Assembly (NCBI GenBank): GCA_016721465.1
Contig: JADKIA010000028.1
Coordinates: 558,001-622,000, forward strand
DNA from: Ideonella sp.
GTDB lineage: Bacteria > Pseudomonadota > Gammaproteobacteria > Burkholderiales > Burkholderiaceae_C
Length of the DNA stretch: 64,000 bases
Direction of reading: 5' to 3'
The notes under the pieces: model-generated
What the model saw: only the letters and a program-made list of their open reading frames with translations
Database searches by the model: none
What the model was told of the DNA's origin: nothing
Made by a program: the position numbers and the translations under genes
In this document: positions 25,370 to 36,755 of the stretch, piece by piece
Layout of the letters: each line of letters starts with the position of its first letter
Position numbering within the stretch: position 1 is the stretch's first letter

Positions 25370-26219
25370 GACGCGTGAAGCTTCGATTATAGAGTTGGGC
25401 CACTGGCTGCAGAGCCCGCCGGGACAGCACATCGTCCAGTGGGAGCAGCACCAGCTCGATCTGGCGGTGGCCGATGCGTTCGGATTCCATGCGCTGCAAC
25501 TGGGTTTGCCACAAATCGATGCCCTGCGGGCCAATCGCATGCCCCACCGCTGGGTGGCCAGTGATTCGATGGCCTTGCCCCAGCCGATGTGCCTGCCGCC
25601 GGTGGATGAGGGCCTGGCCACATTGTCGCCTCACGACGTGCTGGCGCTGCATTGCGATTTCGATGCGCTGCCGTTTCCCAGCCAGAGCATCGACCTGGTC
25701 GTGCTGCCGCATGCCCTGGAGCTGGCGCGTGACCCGCATGAGACCCTGCGCGAGGTGGAGCGCGTGCTGGTGCCCGAGGGCCAAGTCGTCATCACCGGGT
25801 TCAACCCGGCCAGTCTGTGGGCCCTGCGACACCAGGCCGGGCGGCTGCGCCAGCGCATGGGCCTGGGTGGCGAAGTGTTCATGCCGAGCGCCAGCGGGTT
25901 GATCGGCCATTGGCGCCTGCGCGACTGGCTCAAATTGCTGAGCTGCGAGGTGGAGATCAGTCGCTTCGGCTGTTGGCGCCCGCCGTTGAATCGCCAGCGT
26001 TGGCTCGACAGTTGGGGCTGGATGGATCGGGCCGGTGAGCGTTGGTGGCCGGTGTTGGGGGCCGTGTATTTCGTGGTCGCCGTCAAGCGCGTGCGGGGCA
26101 TGCGTCTGGTCGGGCTCGCGCGGCGGCAGCTTGGCACGGGCAAGGCCGCAGCCGCCTCGGTGGTGTCGCAGCGGCAGAATGCGCAGCCTGCCTCTTCCAC
26201 CGGACCCGAACCGCAATGA
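25368..26219 (+). CDS. YafS-like class I SAM methyltransferase
   Basis: A 283-residue methyltransferase-type protein. LALHCDFDALPFPSQSIDLVVLPHALEL and LREVERVLVPEGQVVITGFNP correspond to motifs II-III of methyltransferase type 11 proteins; the glycine-rich motif I is not obvious. A gene of this kind between rnhA and gloB matches the E. coli rnhA-yafS-gloB-mltD order. ATG at 25368 shares CATG with the gloB start; TTG at 25395 is an alternative. Its stop overlaps rnhA. The substrate is unknown. Confidence 0.78.
   Translation: MTREASIIELGHWLQSPPGQHIVQWEQHQLDLAVADAFGFHALQLGLPQIDALRANRMPHRWVASDSMALPQPMCLPPVDEGLATLSPHDVLALHCDFDALPFPSQSIDLVVLPHALELARDPHETLREVERVLVPEGQVVITGFNPASLWALRHQAGRLRQRMGLGGEVFMPSASGLIGHWRLRDWLKLLSCEVEISRFGCWRPPLNRQRWLDSWGWMDRAGERWWPVLGAVYFVVAVKRVRGMRLVGLARRQLGTGKAAAASVVSQRQNAQPASSTGPEPQ
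25386..25391 (-). promoter_or_regulatory. TATAAT -10 element for gloB-mltD-P450
   Basis: ATTATA on plus (TATAAT on minus) is 16 bp upstream of the gloB start, giving a 5' leader of about 10 nt. The -35 at 16 bp (TCTGCA) is weak. The site lies inside the N-terminal codons of the divergent methyltransferase. Confidence 0.5.
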
Positions 26220-26656
26220 GTGAAACCGTGGTGATCTACACCGATGGCGCCTGCAAGGGCAACCCCGGCCCGGGCGGATGGGGCGCATGGTTGCGCTGGG
26301 GCGAGCATGAGCGCGAGATGTTCGGCGGCGAGCCGGCCACCACCAACAACCGCATGGAGCTTACCGCCGTCATCGAGGCCCTGGCCTCGTTGAAGCGGCG
26401 CGTGCCCGTGGCCATCTACACCGACAGCGAGTACGTCAAGAACGGCATCAGCACCTGGATCCATGCCTGGAAGAAGCGCGGCTGGCTCACCGCCGACAGG
26501 AAGCCGGTGAAGAACATCGAGCTGTGGCAAAGGCTGGATGCCCTGGTGGCGCAGCACGAAGTGCAGTGGCATTGGGTTCGTGGCCACACCGGCGACCCGG
26601 GCAACGAGCGCGCGGATGCCTTGGCCAACCGCGGCGTGGATTCGTTGCGCGCCTGA
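26216..26656 (+). CDS. rnhA: Ribonuclease HI
   Basis: A 146-residue RNase HI, degrading RNA in RNA-DNA hybrids. Acidic catalytic residues sit in YTDGACKGNPG, NNRMELTAV, YTDSEYV and GNERADALA, and the basic handle KKRGWLTADRKPVKN is present. Length is typical. ATG overlaps the methyltransferase stop (ATGA). Confidence 0.96.
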   Translation: MSETVVIYTDGACKGNPGPGGWGAWLRWGEHEREMFGGEPATTNNRMELTAVIEALASLKRRVPVAIYTDSEYVKNGISTWIHAWKKRGWLTADRKPVKNIELWQRLDALVAQHEVQWHWVRGHTGDPGNERADALANRGVDSLRA

Positions 26657-26680
26657 CCGCGGGCGTCTGCCGCGTGGCGC

Positions 26681-27961
26681 TCAAATCAGGCCATTGAAGG
26701 GGATCACGTCGACCAGGTCACCGGCGTTCACGTTGCCTTGCTCATGGTGCAACACCACCATGCCATTGGCTTGGCTCATGCTGCGCAGGATGCCCGAGCC
26801 CTGGGCCCCGGTGATGCGCACATGCCAGCGGCCGTCCGGAGCCTGGCTGACGATGCCACGCTGGTACTCGGTGCGGCCCGGCTTCTTGCGCAGGGGCAGC
26901 TCGCTGACCGCCCTGAGCAGTGGCATCGGCTCGGGTGTGGCGCCACTCATGGCCAGCAGCGCGTCGCGCACGAAGGCATAGAACGTCACCATCACCGCCA
27001 CCGGATTGCCTGGCAGGCCGAAGAGCATGGCCTGGTGGCCGGGTTCGCCGATCCGGCCGATCGCCATGGGACGGCCCGGGCGCATGGCGATCTTCCAGAA
27101 CAGCACCTCGCCCAGTTGAGCCATGATCTGCTTGGTGTGATCGGCCTCGCCGACACTCACGCCGCCGGAGGTGATCACCGCATCGGCGCTTGCCGCCGCC
27201 TGGTTGAACGCGGTCTCCAGCGCCGCGGGTTCATCGCGCACCACGCCCATGTCGAGCAGCTCGACGCCCAGGCGTTGCAGCATGCCGTAGAGCGTGTAGC
27301 GGTTGCTGTCGTAGACGCAGCCCTCGTCCAGCGGCTCGCCGATGGATCGCAGCTCGTCGCCGGTGGAAAAGAACGCGACGCGCAAGCGGCGGTACACCGG
27401 CACCTCCGCCTGGCCCAGCGAGGCCAGCAGCCCCAGGTCGGCCGGACTCAGGATGCGGCCCGCCACCAGGGCAGGCTCGCCACGCGCCAGGTCTTCGCCA
27501 CGCAGACGGCGGTTGTCGCCGGTGCGCACCACGCCGGCGGGGATGCGGACGCGGCCGTCGGGATTGGTCTTGGTGAATTCCTGCGGCACCACCGTGTCCA
27601 GCCCGTTCGGCATGACCGCGCCGGTCATGATGCGCACGCACTGGCCGACGTCGACCACCCCGTTGAACTGCTGGCCGGCGAATCCGGTGCCGGCGACGAA
27701 CAGCAGGGTTTCCGCGCCATCGACCAGGTCCGTGCCGCGCAAGGCGAAGCCATCCATGGCCGAGTTGTCGTGCGAGGGCACATCGATGGCGGACACCACA
27801 TCGCGCGCCAGCACGCGGCCCAGCGCGCTGCGGATGGCCAGGCTCTCGATGGCCTGCACCTTGGGCACCAGGCGTGCGATGAACTCCCGCGCCTGCGCCA
27901 CGGGCAGCGCATTGGGGTCGTAGCCGCTGATGCAGGAGGCAATGTCTTGAAGGCTGCTCAT
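26681..27961 (-). CDS. moeA: Molybdopterin molybdotransferase, first paralogue
   Basis: A 426-residue MoeA inserting molybdate into adenylated molybdopterin. DVPSHDNSAMDGFAL, TGAVMPNGLDTVVPQE, FFSTGDEL, DSNRYTLYGMLQ, ITSGGVSVGEADH and GLPGNPVAVMVTF are the family motifs. It follows moaA by 34 bp on the same strand. It is convergent with rnhA. A second MoeA is encoded at 41838-43121. Confidence 0.93.
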   Translation of the reverse strand: MSSLQDIASCISGYDPNALPVAQAREFIARLVPKVQAIESLAIRSALGRVLARDVVSAIDVPSHDNSAMDGFALRGTDLVDGAETLLFVAGTGFAGQQFNGVVDVGQCVRIMTGAVMPNGLDTVVPQEFTKTNPDGRVRIPAGVVRTGDNRRLRGEDLARGEPALVAGRILSPADLGLLASLGQAEVPVYRRLRVAFFSTGDELRSIGEPLDEGCVYDSNRYTLYGMLQRLGVELLDMGVVRDEPAALETAFNQAAASADAVITSGGVSVGEADHTKQIMAQLGEVLFWKIAMRPGRPMAIGRIGEPGHQAMLFGLPGNPVAVMVTFYAFVRDALLAMSGATPEPMPLLRAVSELPLRKKPGRTEYQRGIVSQAPDGRWHVRITGAQGSGILRSMSQANGMVVLHHEQGNVNAGDLVDVIPFNGLI

Positions 27962-27995
27962 GGCATGGATCAGGTGGGCAGTGGGGTGACCCGTG

Positions 27996-29111
27996 TCATC
28001 CGCCGATGTAGTGCATCTCGACGCGGCGCTGGCCCGCACCGCGGTCGGCGGGCTGCGCCGCGCGCAACTCGGAATAGCGATCGTCCCGCCCGGCCCACAC
28101 CTGCCCCAGCGCGGCGCTGATCTCGGCATCGCTTCGACCCTGTCGCAACAGGGTGCGCAGGTCGTGGCCAGCCGTGGCGAACAGGCACATGAACAACTTG
28201 CCTTCGGTGGACAGCCGGGCGCGGTTGCAGTCACGGCAGAACGCCTGTGTGACGCTGGAGATCAGGCCGATCTCGCCGGCGCCATCGGCATAGCGCCAGC
28301 GCTCGGCGGTTTCGCCCGTCATGCTGGCATCCAGGGCCTGCATCGGCCACTGCGCCCGCAGCAGATCCAGCACCCTTGCCGAGGGCAGCACCTCGTCCAT
28401 GCGCCATCCGTTGCTGCCGCCCACGTCCATGTACTCGATGAAGCGAAGCACGATGCCGCTGTGCCGGAAGTGCCTGGCCATCGCCACGATCTCGTGATCA
28501 TTGGTGCCACGCTTGACCACCATGTTGACCTTGATGGGACCCAGGCCTGCCGATTGCGCGGCGGCGATGCCGTCCAGGACATCGGCGACCGGGAAATCGA
28601 CGTCGTTCATGCGTCGGAAAACGACGTCGTCGAGCGCATCCAGGCTCACCGTCACGCGCTTCAGGCCGGCGGCGGACAGGGCCTTGGCCTTGCGTGCCAG
28701 CACCGAGCCGTTGGTGGTGAGCGTCAGGTCCAGCGGTGCGCCGTCCGGCGTGCGCAGCTCGGACAGCATCTCCACCAGCCCTTCCAGGCCCTTGCGCAAC
28801 AACGGCTCACCACCGGTGAGACGGATCTTCTGCACACCGTGCGCCACGAAGATGCGTGCCAGGCGAGCAATCTCCTCAAAGCTCAGCAACGAGGTCTGCG
28901 GCAGGAACACATAGTCCCGGTCGAACACGTCCTTGGGCATGCAGTAGCTGCAGCGGAAGTTGCACCGATCGGTCACCGAGATGCGCAGGTCGCGCAATGG
29001 GCGGCCCAGCCGATCGGCCAGCAGGCCATTGGGTGCAGTCAGGTCGGCGGGGATGGCAGGGACCGGTGCGGCATAGCGCAGGTCGGCCAGAGGTATCACG
29101 GTTTCACCCAT
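27996..29111 (-). CDS. moaA: GTP 3',8-cyclase MoaA
   Basis: A 371-residue radical SAM enzyme for the first step of molybdenum cofactor synthesis. The N-terminal SAM cluster motif is CNFRCSYC, the C-terminal substrate cluster is CRDCNRARLSTEGKLFMC, and the protein ends with the conserved GG. RLTGGEPLLR and SLDALDD are further signatures. No moaC/moaB is nearby. It is followed by moeA in one transcript. Confidence 0.95.
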   Translation of the reverse strand: MGETVIPLADLRYAAPVPAIPADLTAPNGLLADRLGRPLRDLRISVTDRCNFRCSYCMPKDVFDRDYVFLPQTSLLSFEEIARLARIFVAHGVQKIRLTGGEPLLRKGLEGLVEMLSELRTPDGAPLDLTLTTNGSVLARKAKALSAAGLKRVTVSLDALDDVVFRRMNDVDFPVADVLDGIAAAQSAGLGPIKVNMVVKRGTNDHEIVAMARHFRHSGIVLRFIEYMDVGGSNGWRMDEVLPSARVLDLLRAQWPMQALDASMTGETAERWRYADGAGEIGLISSVTQAFCRDCNRARLSTEGKLFMCLFATAGHDLRTLLRQGRSDAEISAALGQVWAGRDDRYSELRAAQPADRGAGQRRVEMHYIGG

Positions 29112-29150
29112 GCCGCCGATTTTGCAGTGAATCCGCAGCGAGGGCTGCAG

Positions 29151-29756
29151 TCAGCGCACAGGCGGCAGGGTTGTCGAGGCGGTGACGGGGTCGGCCCGGC
29201 GAGCGCCGGTGAAGCGGCTGGACCAGTAGGACTGGTTCAAGTCGTCGATGCGCACCAGCGCCCCGGTGCGCGGCGCATGGATGAACTTGTCATCACCCAC
29301 GTAGATGCCGACGTGCGAGAAGGTACGGCGCATGGTGTTGAAGAACACCAGGTCGCCCGGCTTGAGCTGGTCGCGGCGGATGCTCATGAGCCCGGCCGTT
29401 TGGGCCTGCTCATCGGCACGGCGCGGCAGCACCAGACCGATGCTGGACTCAAAGATGTGGCGCGTGAAACCGCTGCAATCGAAGCCGGTGTCGTTGCTGT
29501 TGCCGCCCAGGCGGTAGGGCACGCCCAGGAAGTTCATGGCCGACATGACCAGATCGGAGGCGGTGTCGCGCACGCTGCGGACGATGGCCGAGTTCTCGAT
29601 CGGCTTGAGCAGGCCGCGATCGCTGAGCAGGCCCATGATCGGATCACTGCCGCCGTGAGCCGGAGCAGGTGCATCGGGTGCCGCCCAGGCGCCAGTGATG
29701 GCTGCCAAACAGGCGATGGCGAGGATGCGCTTCAAGGTGGGCGTGAAGTTCGGCAC
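29151..29756 (-). CDS. Secreted NlpC/P60 (C40) peptidoglycan endopeptidase
   Basis: About 201 residues. A signal peptide (LKRILAIACLAAITGAWA) precedes an NlpC/P60 domain: GVPYRLGG, FDCSGFTRHIF with the nucleophile Cys, a KPGDLVFF segment and SHVGIYVGDDKFIHAPRTG with the catalytic His. It likely cleaves stem-peptide bonds in the periplasm. GTG at 29756 places the signal peptide at the N terminus; GTG at 29774 is an alternative. It lies upstream of moaA, with which it shares orientation. Confidence 0.87.
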   Translation of the reverse strand: MPNFTPTLKRILAIACLAAITGAWAAPDAPAPAHGGSDPIMGLLSDRGLLKPIENSAIVRSVRDTASDLVMSAMNFLGVPYRLGGNSNDTGFDCSGFTRHIFESSIGLVLPRRADEQAQTAGLMSIRRDQLKPGDLVFFNTMRRTFSHVGIYVGDDKFIHAPRTGALVRIDDLNQSYWSSRFTGARRADPVTASTTLPPVR

Positions 29757-29985
29757 AGCTCGCGAGGATACCACCGCCGTGCAGGCTGCCCATCAGGGGC
29801 TGCCCCAGGTGCGAAACAGAATGCGTCCCCGGATCTGATCCAGCGCAAGGCATTGTCCGGTCGCGCCGTGGCAGCGTCAGGCGCTCGTCAGTGCTCGGCA
29901 GTGCAATGCCCGCCGACAGTCGGCACAGTCGTCCGCCATCGCCGGGCCAAGGGCCGCCACCCCCCCTACAGCAGGAGACAAGCGC

Positions 29986-31881
29986 ATGAGCAACTACGCC
30001 GACTTTCACCGCCGGTCCATCCAGGACCGCGATGCCTTCTGGGCCGAGCAGGCCGCGTTGATTGACTGGAAGAAGCCGTTCGACCAGGTCTGCGACTACA
30101 GCAATCCGCCCTTCGCCAAGTGGTTTGCCGGCGGCGTGACCAACCTGTGTCACAACGCGGTGGATCGCCACCTGGCCACCCGCCCAGATCAGAACGCACT
30201 GATCTTCGTCTCCACCGAGACCGACACCGAGCACGCCTACAGCTTCCGTGAGCTGCACGCCGAAGTGCAGCGCATGGCCGCCATCCTGAAGGAGCTGGGC
30301 GTGGGCAAGGGCGACCGCGTGCTGATCTACATGCCCATGATCGCCGAGGCCTGCTTTGCCATGTTGGCCTGTGCGCGCATTGGCGCGATCCATTCGGTGG
30401 TGTTCGGCGGATTTGCCAGCCACTCGCTGGCCAGCCGCATCGATGACGCCCAGCCCAAGGCCATCGTCAGCGCCGATGCCGGCATGCGCGGCGGCAAGGT
30501 GGTGCCGTACAAGAACCTGCTGGACGACGCCATCAAGCTCAGCACCCACCAGCCTGCCAAGGTGCTGATGGTCAATCGCGGCCTGGCCGAGTTTCCCAGG
30601 ACGGCGGGGCGCGATGCGGACTACGCCGAACTGCGCCAGAAGAACCTCAGCACCGTGGTGCCGTGTGAATGGGTGGACAGCACGCACCCCAGCTACATCC
30701 TCTACACCAGCGGCACGACTGGCAAGCCCAAGGGTGTGCAACGCGACACCGCCGGCTACGCCGTGGCGCTGGCCGCGTCGATGAAGCACATCTACATGGG
30801 CAACCCCGGTGAAACCTACTTCAGCACCAGCGACATCGGCTGGGTGGTGGGCCACAGCTACATCATCTATGGCCCGCTGATTGCCGGCATGGCCACCATC
30901 ATGTACGAAGGCCTGCCCACGCGGCCGGACGCCGGCATCTGGTGGAGCCTGGTGGAGAAGTACAAGGTGAGCGTGATGTTCAGCGCCCCCACCGCCGCAC
31001 GCGTGCTGAAGAAGCAGGACCCGGCCTTCCTCACCAAGTACGACCTCAGCAGCCTGAAGGCGCTGTTCCTGGCGGGCGAGCCACTGGACGAGCCCACGGC
31101 CACCTGGATTTCGAGCGCCATCAACAAGCCCATCATCGACAACTACTGGCAGACCGAGACCGGCTGGCCGATCATGGCCATCTGCAATGGCGTGGAAAAG
31201 GCGCCGACCAAGTTCGGCTCGCCGGGCAAGGCGGTGTACGGCTACGACGTCAAGCTGATCGACGAGACCACCGCCGAGGAGATCACCGAGCCGAACAAGA
31301 AGGGCGTGATCGCGGTGGAAGGGCCGCTGCCGCCGGGCTGCCTGCAGACCATCTGGGGCGACGACGACCGCTATGTGAAGACCTATTGGTCCAGCATCCA
31401 CAACAAGGTGATGTACAGCACCTTCGACTGGGGCGTGAAGGATGCCGATGGCTACTTCTTCATCCTGGGCCGCACCGACGACGTGATCAACGTGGCCGGC
31501 CACCGCCTGGGCACCCGAGAGATCGAGGAAAGCATCAGCAGCCACCCCAACGTCGCCGAGGTGGCGGTGGTCGGTGTGGCCGACCAGCTCAAGGGTCAGG
31601 TGGCGGTGGCCTTCGCCGTGCTGAAAGACCCCAGCCTGGCCGCCACCGGTGCCGACGCGCTCAAGCTCGAAGGCGACATCATGAAGGTGGTGGACAACCA
31701 GCTCGGTGCGGTGGCCCGACCGGCCCGCGTGCGCTTCGTGACCACGCTGCCCAAGACCCGCAGTGGCAAACTGCTGCGTCGCGCGATCCAGGCCGTGTGC
31801 GAAGGCCGCGACCCGGGCGATTTGACGACAATGGAAGATCCGGCGGCACTGCAGCAGGTCAAGGACTCGGTGGGCAAGTAG
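29986..31881 (+). CDS. prpE: Propionate-CoA ligase
   Basis: A 631-residue acyl-CoA synthetase, expected to convert propionate to propionyl-CoA. YTSGTTGKPKGVQRD is the P-loop, DNYWQTETGWP the adenine motif, and the catalytic lysine region reads LPKTRSGKLLRRAIQ. FKEWRR-like N-terminal features match PrpE rather than Acs. CAGCAGGAGAC gives a strong ribosome binding site. A hairpin follows the gene. No prpBCD genes are adjacent. Confidence 0.9.
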   Translation: MSNYADFHRRSIQDRDAFWAEQAALIDWKKPFDQVCDYSNPPFAKWFAGGVTNLCHNAVDRHLATRPDQNALIFVSTETDTEHAYSFRELHAEVQRMAAILKELGVGKGDRVLIYMPMIAEACFAMLACARIGAIHSVVFGGFASHSLASRIDDAQPKAIVSADAGMRGGKVVPYKNLLDDAIKLSTHQPAKVLMVNRGLAEFPRTAGRDADYAELRQKNLSTVVPCEWVDSTHPSYILYTSGTTGKPKGVQRDTAGYAVALAASMKHIYMGNPGETYFSTSDIGWVVGHSYIIYGPLIAGMATIMYEGLPTRPDAGIWWSLVEKYKVSVMFSAPTAARVLKKQDPAFLTKYDLSSLKALFLAGEPLDEPTATWISSAINKPIIDNYWQTETGWPIMAICNGVEKAPTKFGSPGKAVYGYDVKLIDETTAEEITEPNKKGVIAVEGPLPPGCLQTIWGDDDRYVKTYWSSIHNKVMYSTFDWGVKDADGYFFILGRTDDVINVAGHRLGTREIEESISSHPNVAEVAVVGVADQLKGQVAVAFAVLKDPSLAATGADALKLEGDIMKVVDNQLGAVARPARVRFVTTLPKTRSGKLLRRAIQAVCEGRDPGDLTTMEDPAALQQVKDSVGK

Positions 31882-31908
31882 GGCCACCATCGCACCTTCA
31901 CCGCATGA

Positions 31909-31937
31909 AACAAGGCCACCGCTCATGTGGCCTTGTT
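31909..31937. terminator. Perfect hairpin after prpE
   Basis: AACAAGGCCAC (31909-31919) and GTGGCCTTGTT (31927-31937) form an 11-bp perfect stem with a 7-nt loop. The stem ends in T/A pairs but no long T-run follows, so termination may be partial. It separates prpE from icd. Confidence 0.6.
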
Positions 31938-31973
31938 CGCACCCGGCCGAACGAAAACCTGAAAGAGACAACC

Positions 31974-34211
<2,238 letters not shown>

Positions 34212-34236
34212 TCACCCGGTCGAGTGCCTGGTTGGC

Positions 34237-35946
34237 TCAAAGCACCTCGGACGCGAAGTCGGCCAGTCGCGACCGTTCGCCGCGGGCCAGCATCACGTGC
34301 CCGGAGTGTGGCCAGCCCTTGAATCGATCCACGGCGTAGGTCAGGCCCGACGAGCCCTCGGTGAGGTAGGGCGTGTCGATCTGCGCCAGGTTGCCCAGGC
34401 ACACGATCTTGGTGCCGGGGCCGGCCCGCGTGATCAGCGTCTTCATCTGCTTGGGCGTGAGGTTCTGCGCCTCGTCGATCAGCACGAACTTGTTCAGGAA
34501 CGTGCGGCCCCGCATGAAGTTCAGACTCTTGATCTTGATCTTGCTGCGCACCAGGTCCTGCGTGGCGGCGCGGCCCCATTCACCGGCCGAGCCATCGCCC
34601 TTGGCCAGCACTTCGAGGTTGTCATCCAGCGCGCCCATCCAGGGGCCCATCTTTTCCTCCTCGGTGCCGGGCAGGAAGCCGATGTCCTCGCCGACGGGCA
34701 CGGTGACGCGGGTGACGATGATCTCGGTGTAGCGCCGATCGTCCAGCACCTGGCTCAGGCCCGACGCCAGGGTCATCAAGGTCTTGCCGGTGCCGGCGGT
34801 GCCGGTGAGCGAGACGAAATCGCATTCCGGGTCCATCAGCAGGTTCAGCGCAAAGTTCTGCTCGCGGTTGCGCGCGGTGACGCCCCACACGGCATTCTTG
34901 GCGTGGCTGTAGTCCTTCAGCGTCTTCAGGACCGCGGACTTGCCGGTGATTTCGGTGACGCGCGCATAGAGCGCGGCCGCGCCGGGCTGCTCGAGGTAGA
35001 CGAACTGGTTGACCATCAGCAGCGGCACCATCGGCCCGCTGATGCGGTAGAAGGTGTGGCCGCCTTGCTGCCAGCTCTCCATGGTCTTGCCATGGCGCTC
35101 CCAGAAGTCGGCGGGCAGCGGCAGAACGCCGGTGTAGAGCAGATCGCCGTCTTCCAGCACCTTGTCGTTGAAGTAGTCCTCGGCGGCCAGGCCCAATGCA
35201 CGCGCCTTGACGCGCATGTTGATGTCCTTGGACACCAGCACCACCTCGCGCCCCGGATGCTGCTCGCGCAGGCTCTTGACGACGCCCAGGATCTGGTTGT
35301 CGGCCTTGCCCTGCGGCAGCCCGTCGGGCAGCTTGATGTCGAACAGCGTGGTCTGGAAGAACAGCTTGCCGCCGGCGTCCTTGTGGCCCGTCTTGGCCAG
35401 GGGGATGCCTTCCTTCGGATCCAGGCTGCCGTCCGTGGCGAGCGCGTCGAGCGAGCGGCTCACCTGGCGCGCATTGCGGGCCACCTCGCTCATGCCCTTT
35501 TTGTGCCCGTCCAGTTCTTCCAGCGTGATCATCGGCAGGAACAGGTCATGCTCCTCGAACCGGAACAGGCTCATCGGGTCGTGCATCAGCACGTTGGTGT
35601 CCAGCACGAACAGCTTGGATGGCCCGGCGTTGCGGGCCTTGCGACCGCGCGGCTCGGCCGCCGGCGCCGGCGGCTTGGCCCTGGCTTGCGCCTCGGCCTG
35701 CGACGACAGCGGCGCCTTGGTGGGCATGCCGGCACCCCGTGCCACCGGTGCCATCGGGCCCTTGGCGAGGGGGCGCGCGGCGGCGATGGCCGCGGCGCCA
35801 TCGAACAGGTCCAATGATGGGGGCAGGACGGGTTCGGCAGCCGCCTTGTGCGTGCGGCGCTTGTCGTTGCGCGGCGCGGCCTGGGCCTCGAAGTCGACAG
35901 GGTTGAGCAGGGTGGCTTTGCTGGCAGGCGGCTTGGGCAGTGGCAT
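34237..35946 (-). CDS. PIN-PhoH family protein (YlaK type)
   Basis: A 569-residue fusion. After a low-complexity basic/alanine-rich leader (1-108) comes a PIN nuclease domain (KLFVLDTNVLMHDP near 110-123) and then the PhoH ATPase with Walker A GTAGTGKTLM (about 379-388) and Walker B FVLIDEAQNLT. Such proteins act on RNA with ATPase/helicase-like activity. The start ATG lies shortly after the terminator of the upstream bcp gene. Confidence 0.9.
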   Translation of the reverse strand: MPLPKPPASKATLLNPVDFEAQAAPRNDKRRTHKAAAEPVLPPSLDLFDGAAAIAAARPLAKGPMAPVARGAGMPTKAPLSSQAEAQARAKPPAPAAEPRGRKARNAGPSKLFVLDTNVLMHDPMSLFRFEEHDLFLPMITLEELDGHKKGMSEVARNARQVSRSLDALATDGSLDPKEGIPLAKTGHKDAGGKLFFQTTLFDIKLPDGLPQGKADNQILGVVKSLREQHPGREVVLVSKDINMRVKARALGLAAEDYFNDKVLEDGDLLYTGVLPLPADFWERHGKTMESWQQGGHTFYRISGPMVPLLMVNQFVYLEQPGAAALYARVTEITGKSAVLKTLKDYSHAKNAVWGVTARNREQNFALNLLMDPECDFVSLTGTAGTGKTLMTLASGLSQVLDDRRYTEIIVTRVTVPVGEDIGFLPGTEEEKMGPWMGALDDNLEVLAKGDGSAGEWGRAATQDLVRSKIKIKSLNFMRGRTFLNKFVLIDEAQNLTPKQMKTLITRAGPGTKIVCLGNLAQIDTPYLTEGSSGLTYAVDRFKGWPHSGHVMLARGERSRLADFASEVL

Positions 35947-35973
35947 GGAGGCGGTCGAATGAACGTCGTTCGG

Positions 35974-36007
35974 AAAGAAAAAAGCCGCACAGATCGCCTG
36001 TGCGGCT
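35974..36007 (-). terminator. Intrinsic terminator of bcp
   Basis: On the minus strand AGCCGCACAG, a 5-nt loop, CTGTGCGGCT and then a T6 run form a textbook Rho-independent terminator, placed about 140 bp after the bcp stop and before phoH. Confidence 0.85.
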
Positions 36008-36116
36008 CTTGGTGATCAATGGATGCGCTGCGGGCGACTCAAGTGCATGAAGCGATCATACACAAGCACCGTGACGGCCCAAGCAAGCGCCGCGCTGTTC
36101 ACGTGTTTCCTGGACG

Positions 36117-36138
36117 GACGACGCAGCTCGTCTGCCTG
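36117..36138. repeat. Dispersed palindromic repeat, copy 2
   Basis: GACGACGCAGCTCGTCTGCCTG agrees at 19 of 22 positions with 13386-13407. It lies just downstream of bcp, in non-coding sequence. Confidence 0.5.
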
Positions 36139-36148
36139 CGCGCGTCCT

Positions 36149-36628
36149 TCAGGCGGCTTTCTTGCCCAGGCCCTTCACCGCCAGCAGTACCTCGTCCACA
36201 TGGCCGGCCACCTTGATGCCACGCCATTCGGCACGCAACATGCCGCTGGCATCCATCAGGAAGGTGCTGCGCTCAATGCCTTTGACCTTCTTGCCGTACA
36301 TGATCTTGTTCTTGACCACGCCAAACATGTGGCAGAGCTTCTCTTCGGTATCGGCGATGAGTTCGAAGGGCAGTTCGAGGTTTTGCCTGAATTTCTCGTG
36401 CGATGCCATGTTGTCGCGCGACACGCCGAACACGACGGCGCCGGCCTTCAAGAACTCCTTGTGCTTGTCCCTGAACTGCATCGACTCCGTGGTGCAGCCG
36501 GGGGTGTGGTCCTTGGGATAGAAGTACAGGACCACCGCTTTGCCCGCAAAGGCAGAGGGCGTGAACTTCACACCACTGGTGGCCAGGGCTTCGAACTCGG
36601 GGATTGCTTTATTGAGGACAGGCGTCAT
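36149..36628 (-). CDS. bcp: Peroxiredoxin, Bcp/PrxQ type
   Basis: A 159-residue thiol peroxidase. The peroxidatic Cys45 lies in DHTPGCTTES. The resolving cysteine found five residues later in E. coli Bcp-type proteins is Met50 here, so an atypical partner such as Cys99 (EKLCHMFG) or a one-Cys mechanism is likely. It reduces hydroperoxides using thioredoxin or glutaredoxin. MTPVLNK at 36628 was chosen; the open frame continues upstream through a promoter-like region. Confidence 0.9.
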   Translation of the reverse strand: MTPVLNKAIPEFEALATSGVKFTPSAFAGKAVVLYFYPKDHTPGCTTESMQFRDKHKEFLKAGAVVFGVSRDNMASHEKFRQNLELPFELIADTEEKLCHMFGVVKNKIMYGKKVKGIERSTFLMDASGMLRAEWRGIKVAGHVDEVLLAVKGLGKKAA

Positions 36629-36709
36629 GGGCGCTTCGGCGGCTTTGGCGATCTTTTTGTGATCGGGAGTTCTGACCTGAACTGCTTGCCCGTGAGGGCT
36701 CAACCGGTG

Positions 36710-36715
36710 ATTATA
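36710..36715 (-). promoter_or_regulatory. TATAAT -10 element for bcp
   Basis: TATAAT on minus, in the 127-bp gap upstream of bcp, about 80 bp from its start. A TTGGGT hexamer lies 19 bp further upstream, so the -35 is imperfect. Confidence 0.5.
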
Positions 36716-36755
36716 AAGTTTCGGCGAGCCACATACCCAAACATCGTGGCGAGGG

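Noticed and set aside
30942..31973. A long in-frame extension upstream of isocitrate dehydrogenase.
   Set aside because: It overlaps prpE in another frame and has low-complexity arginine/glycine content; the family N terminus starts at 31974.
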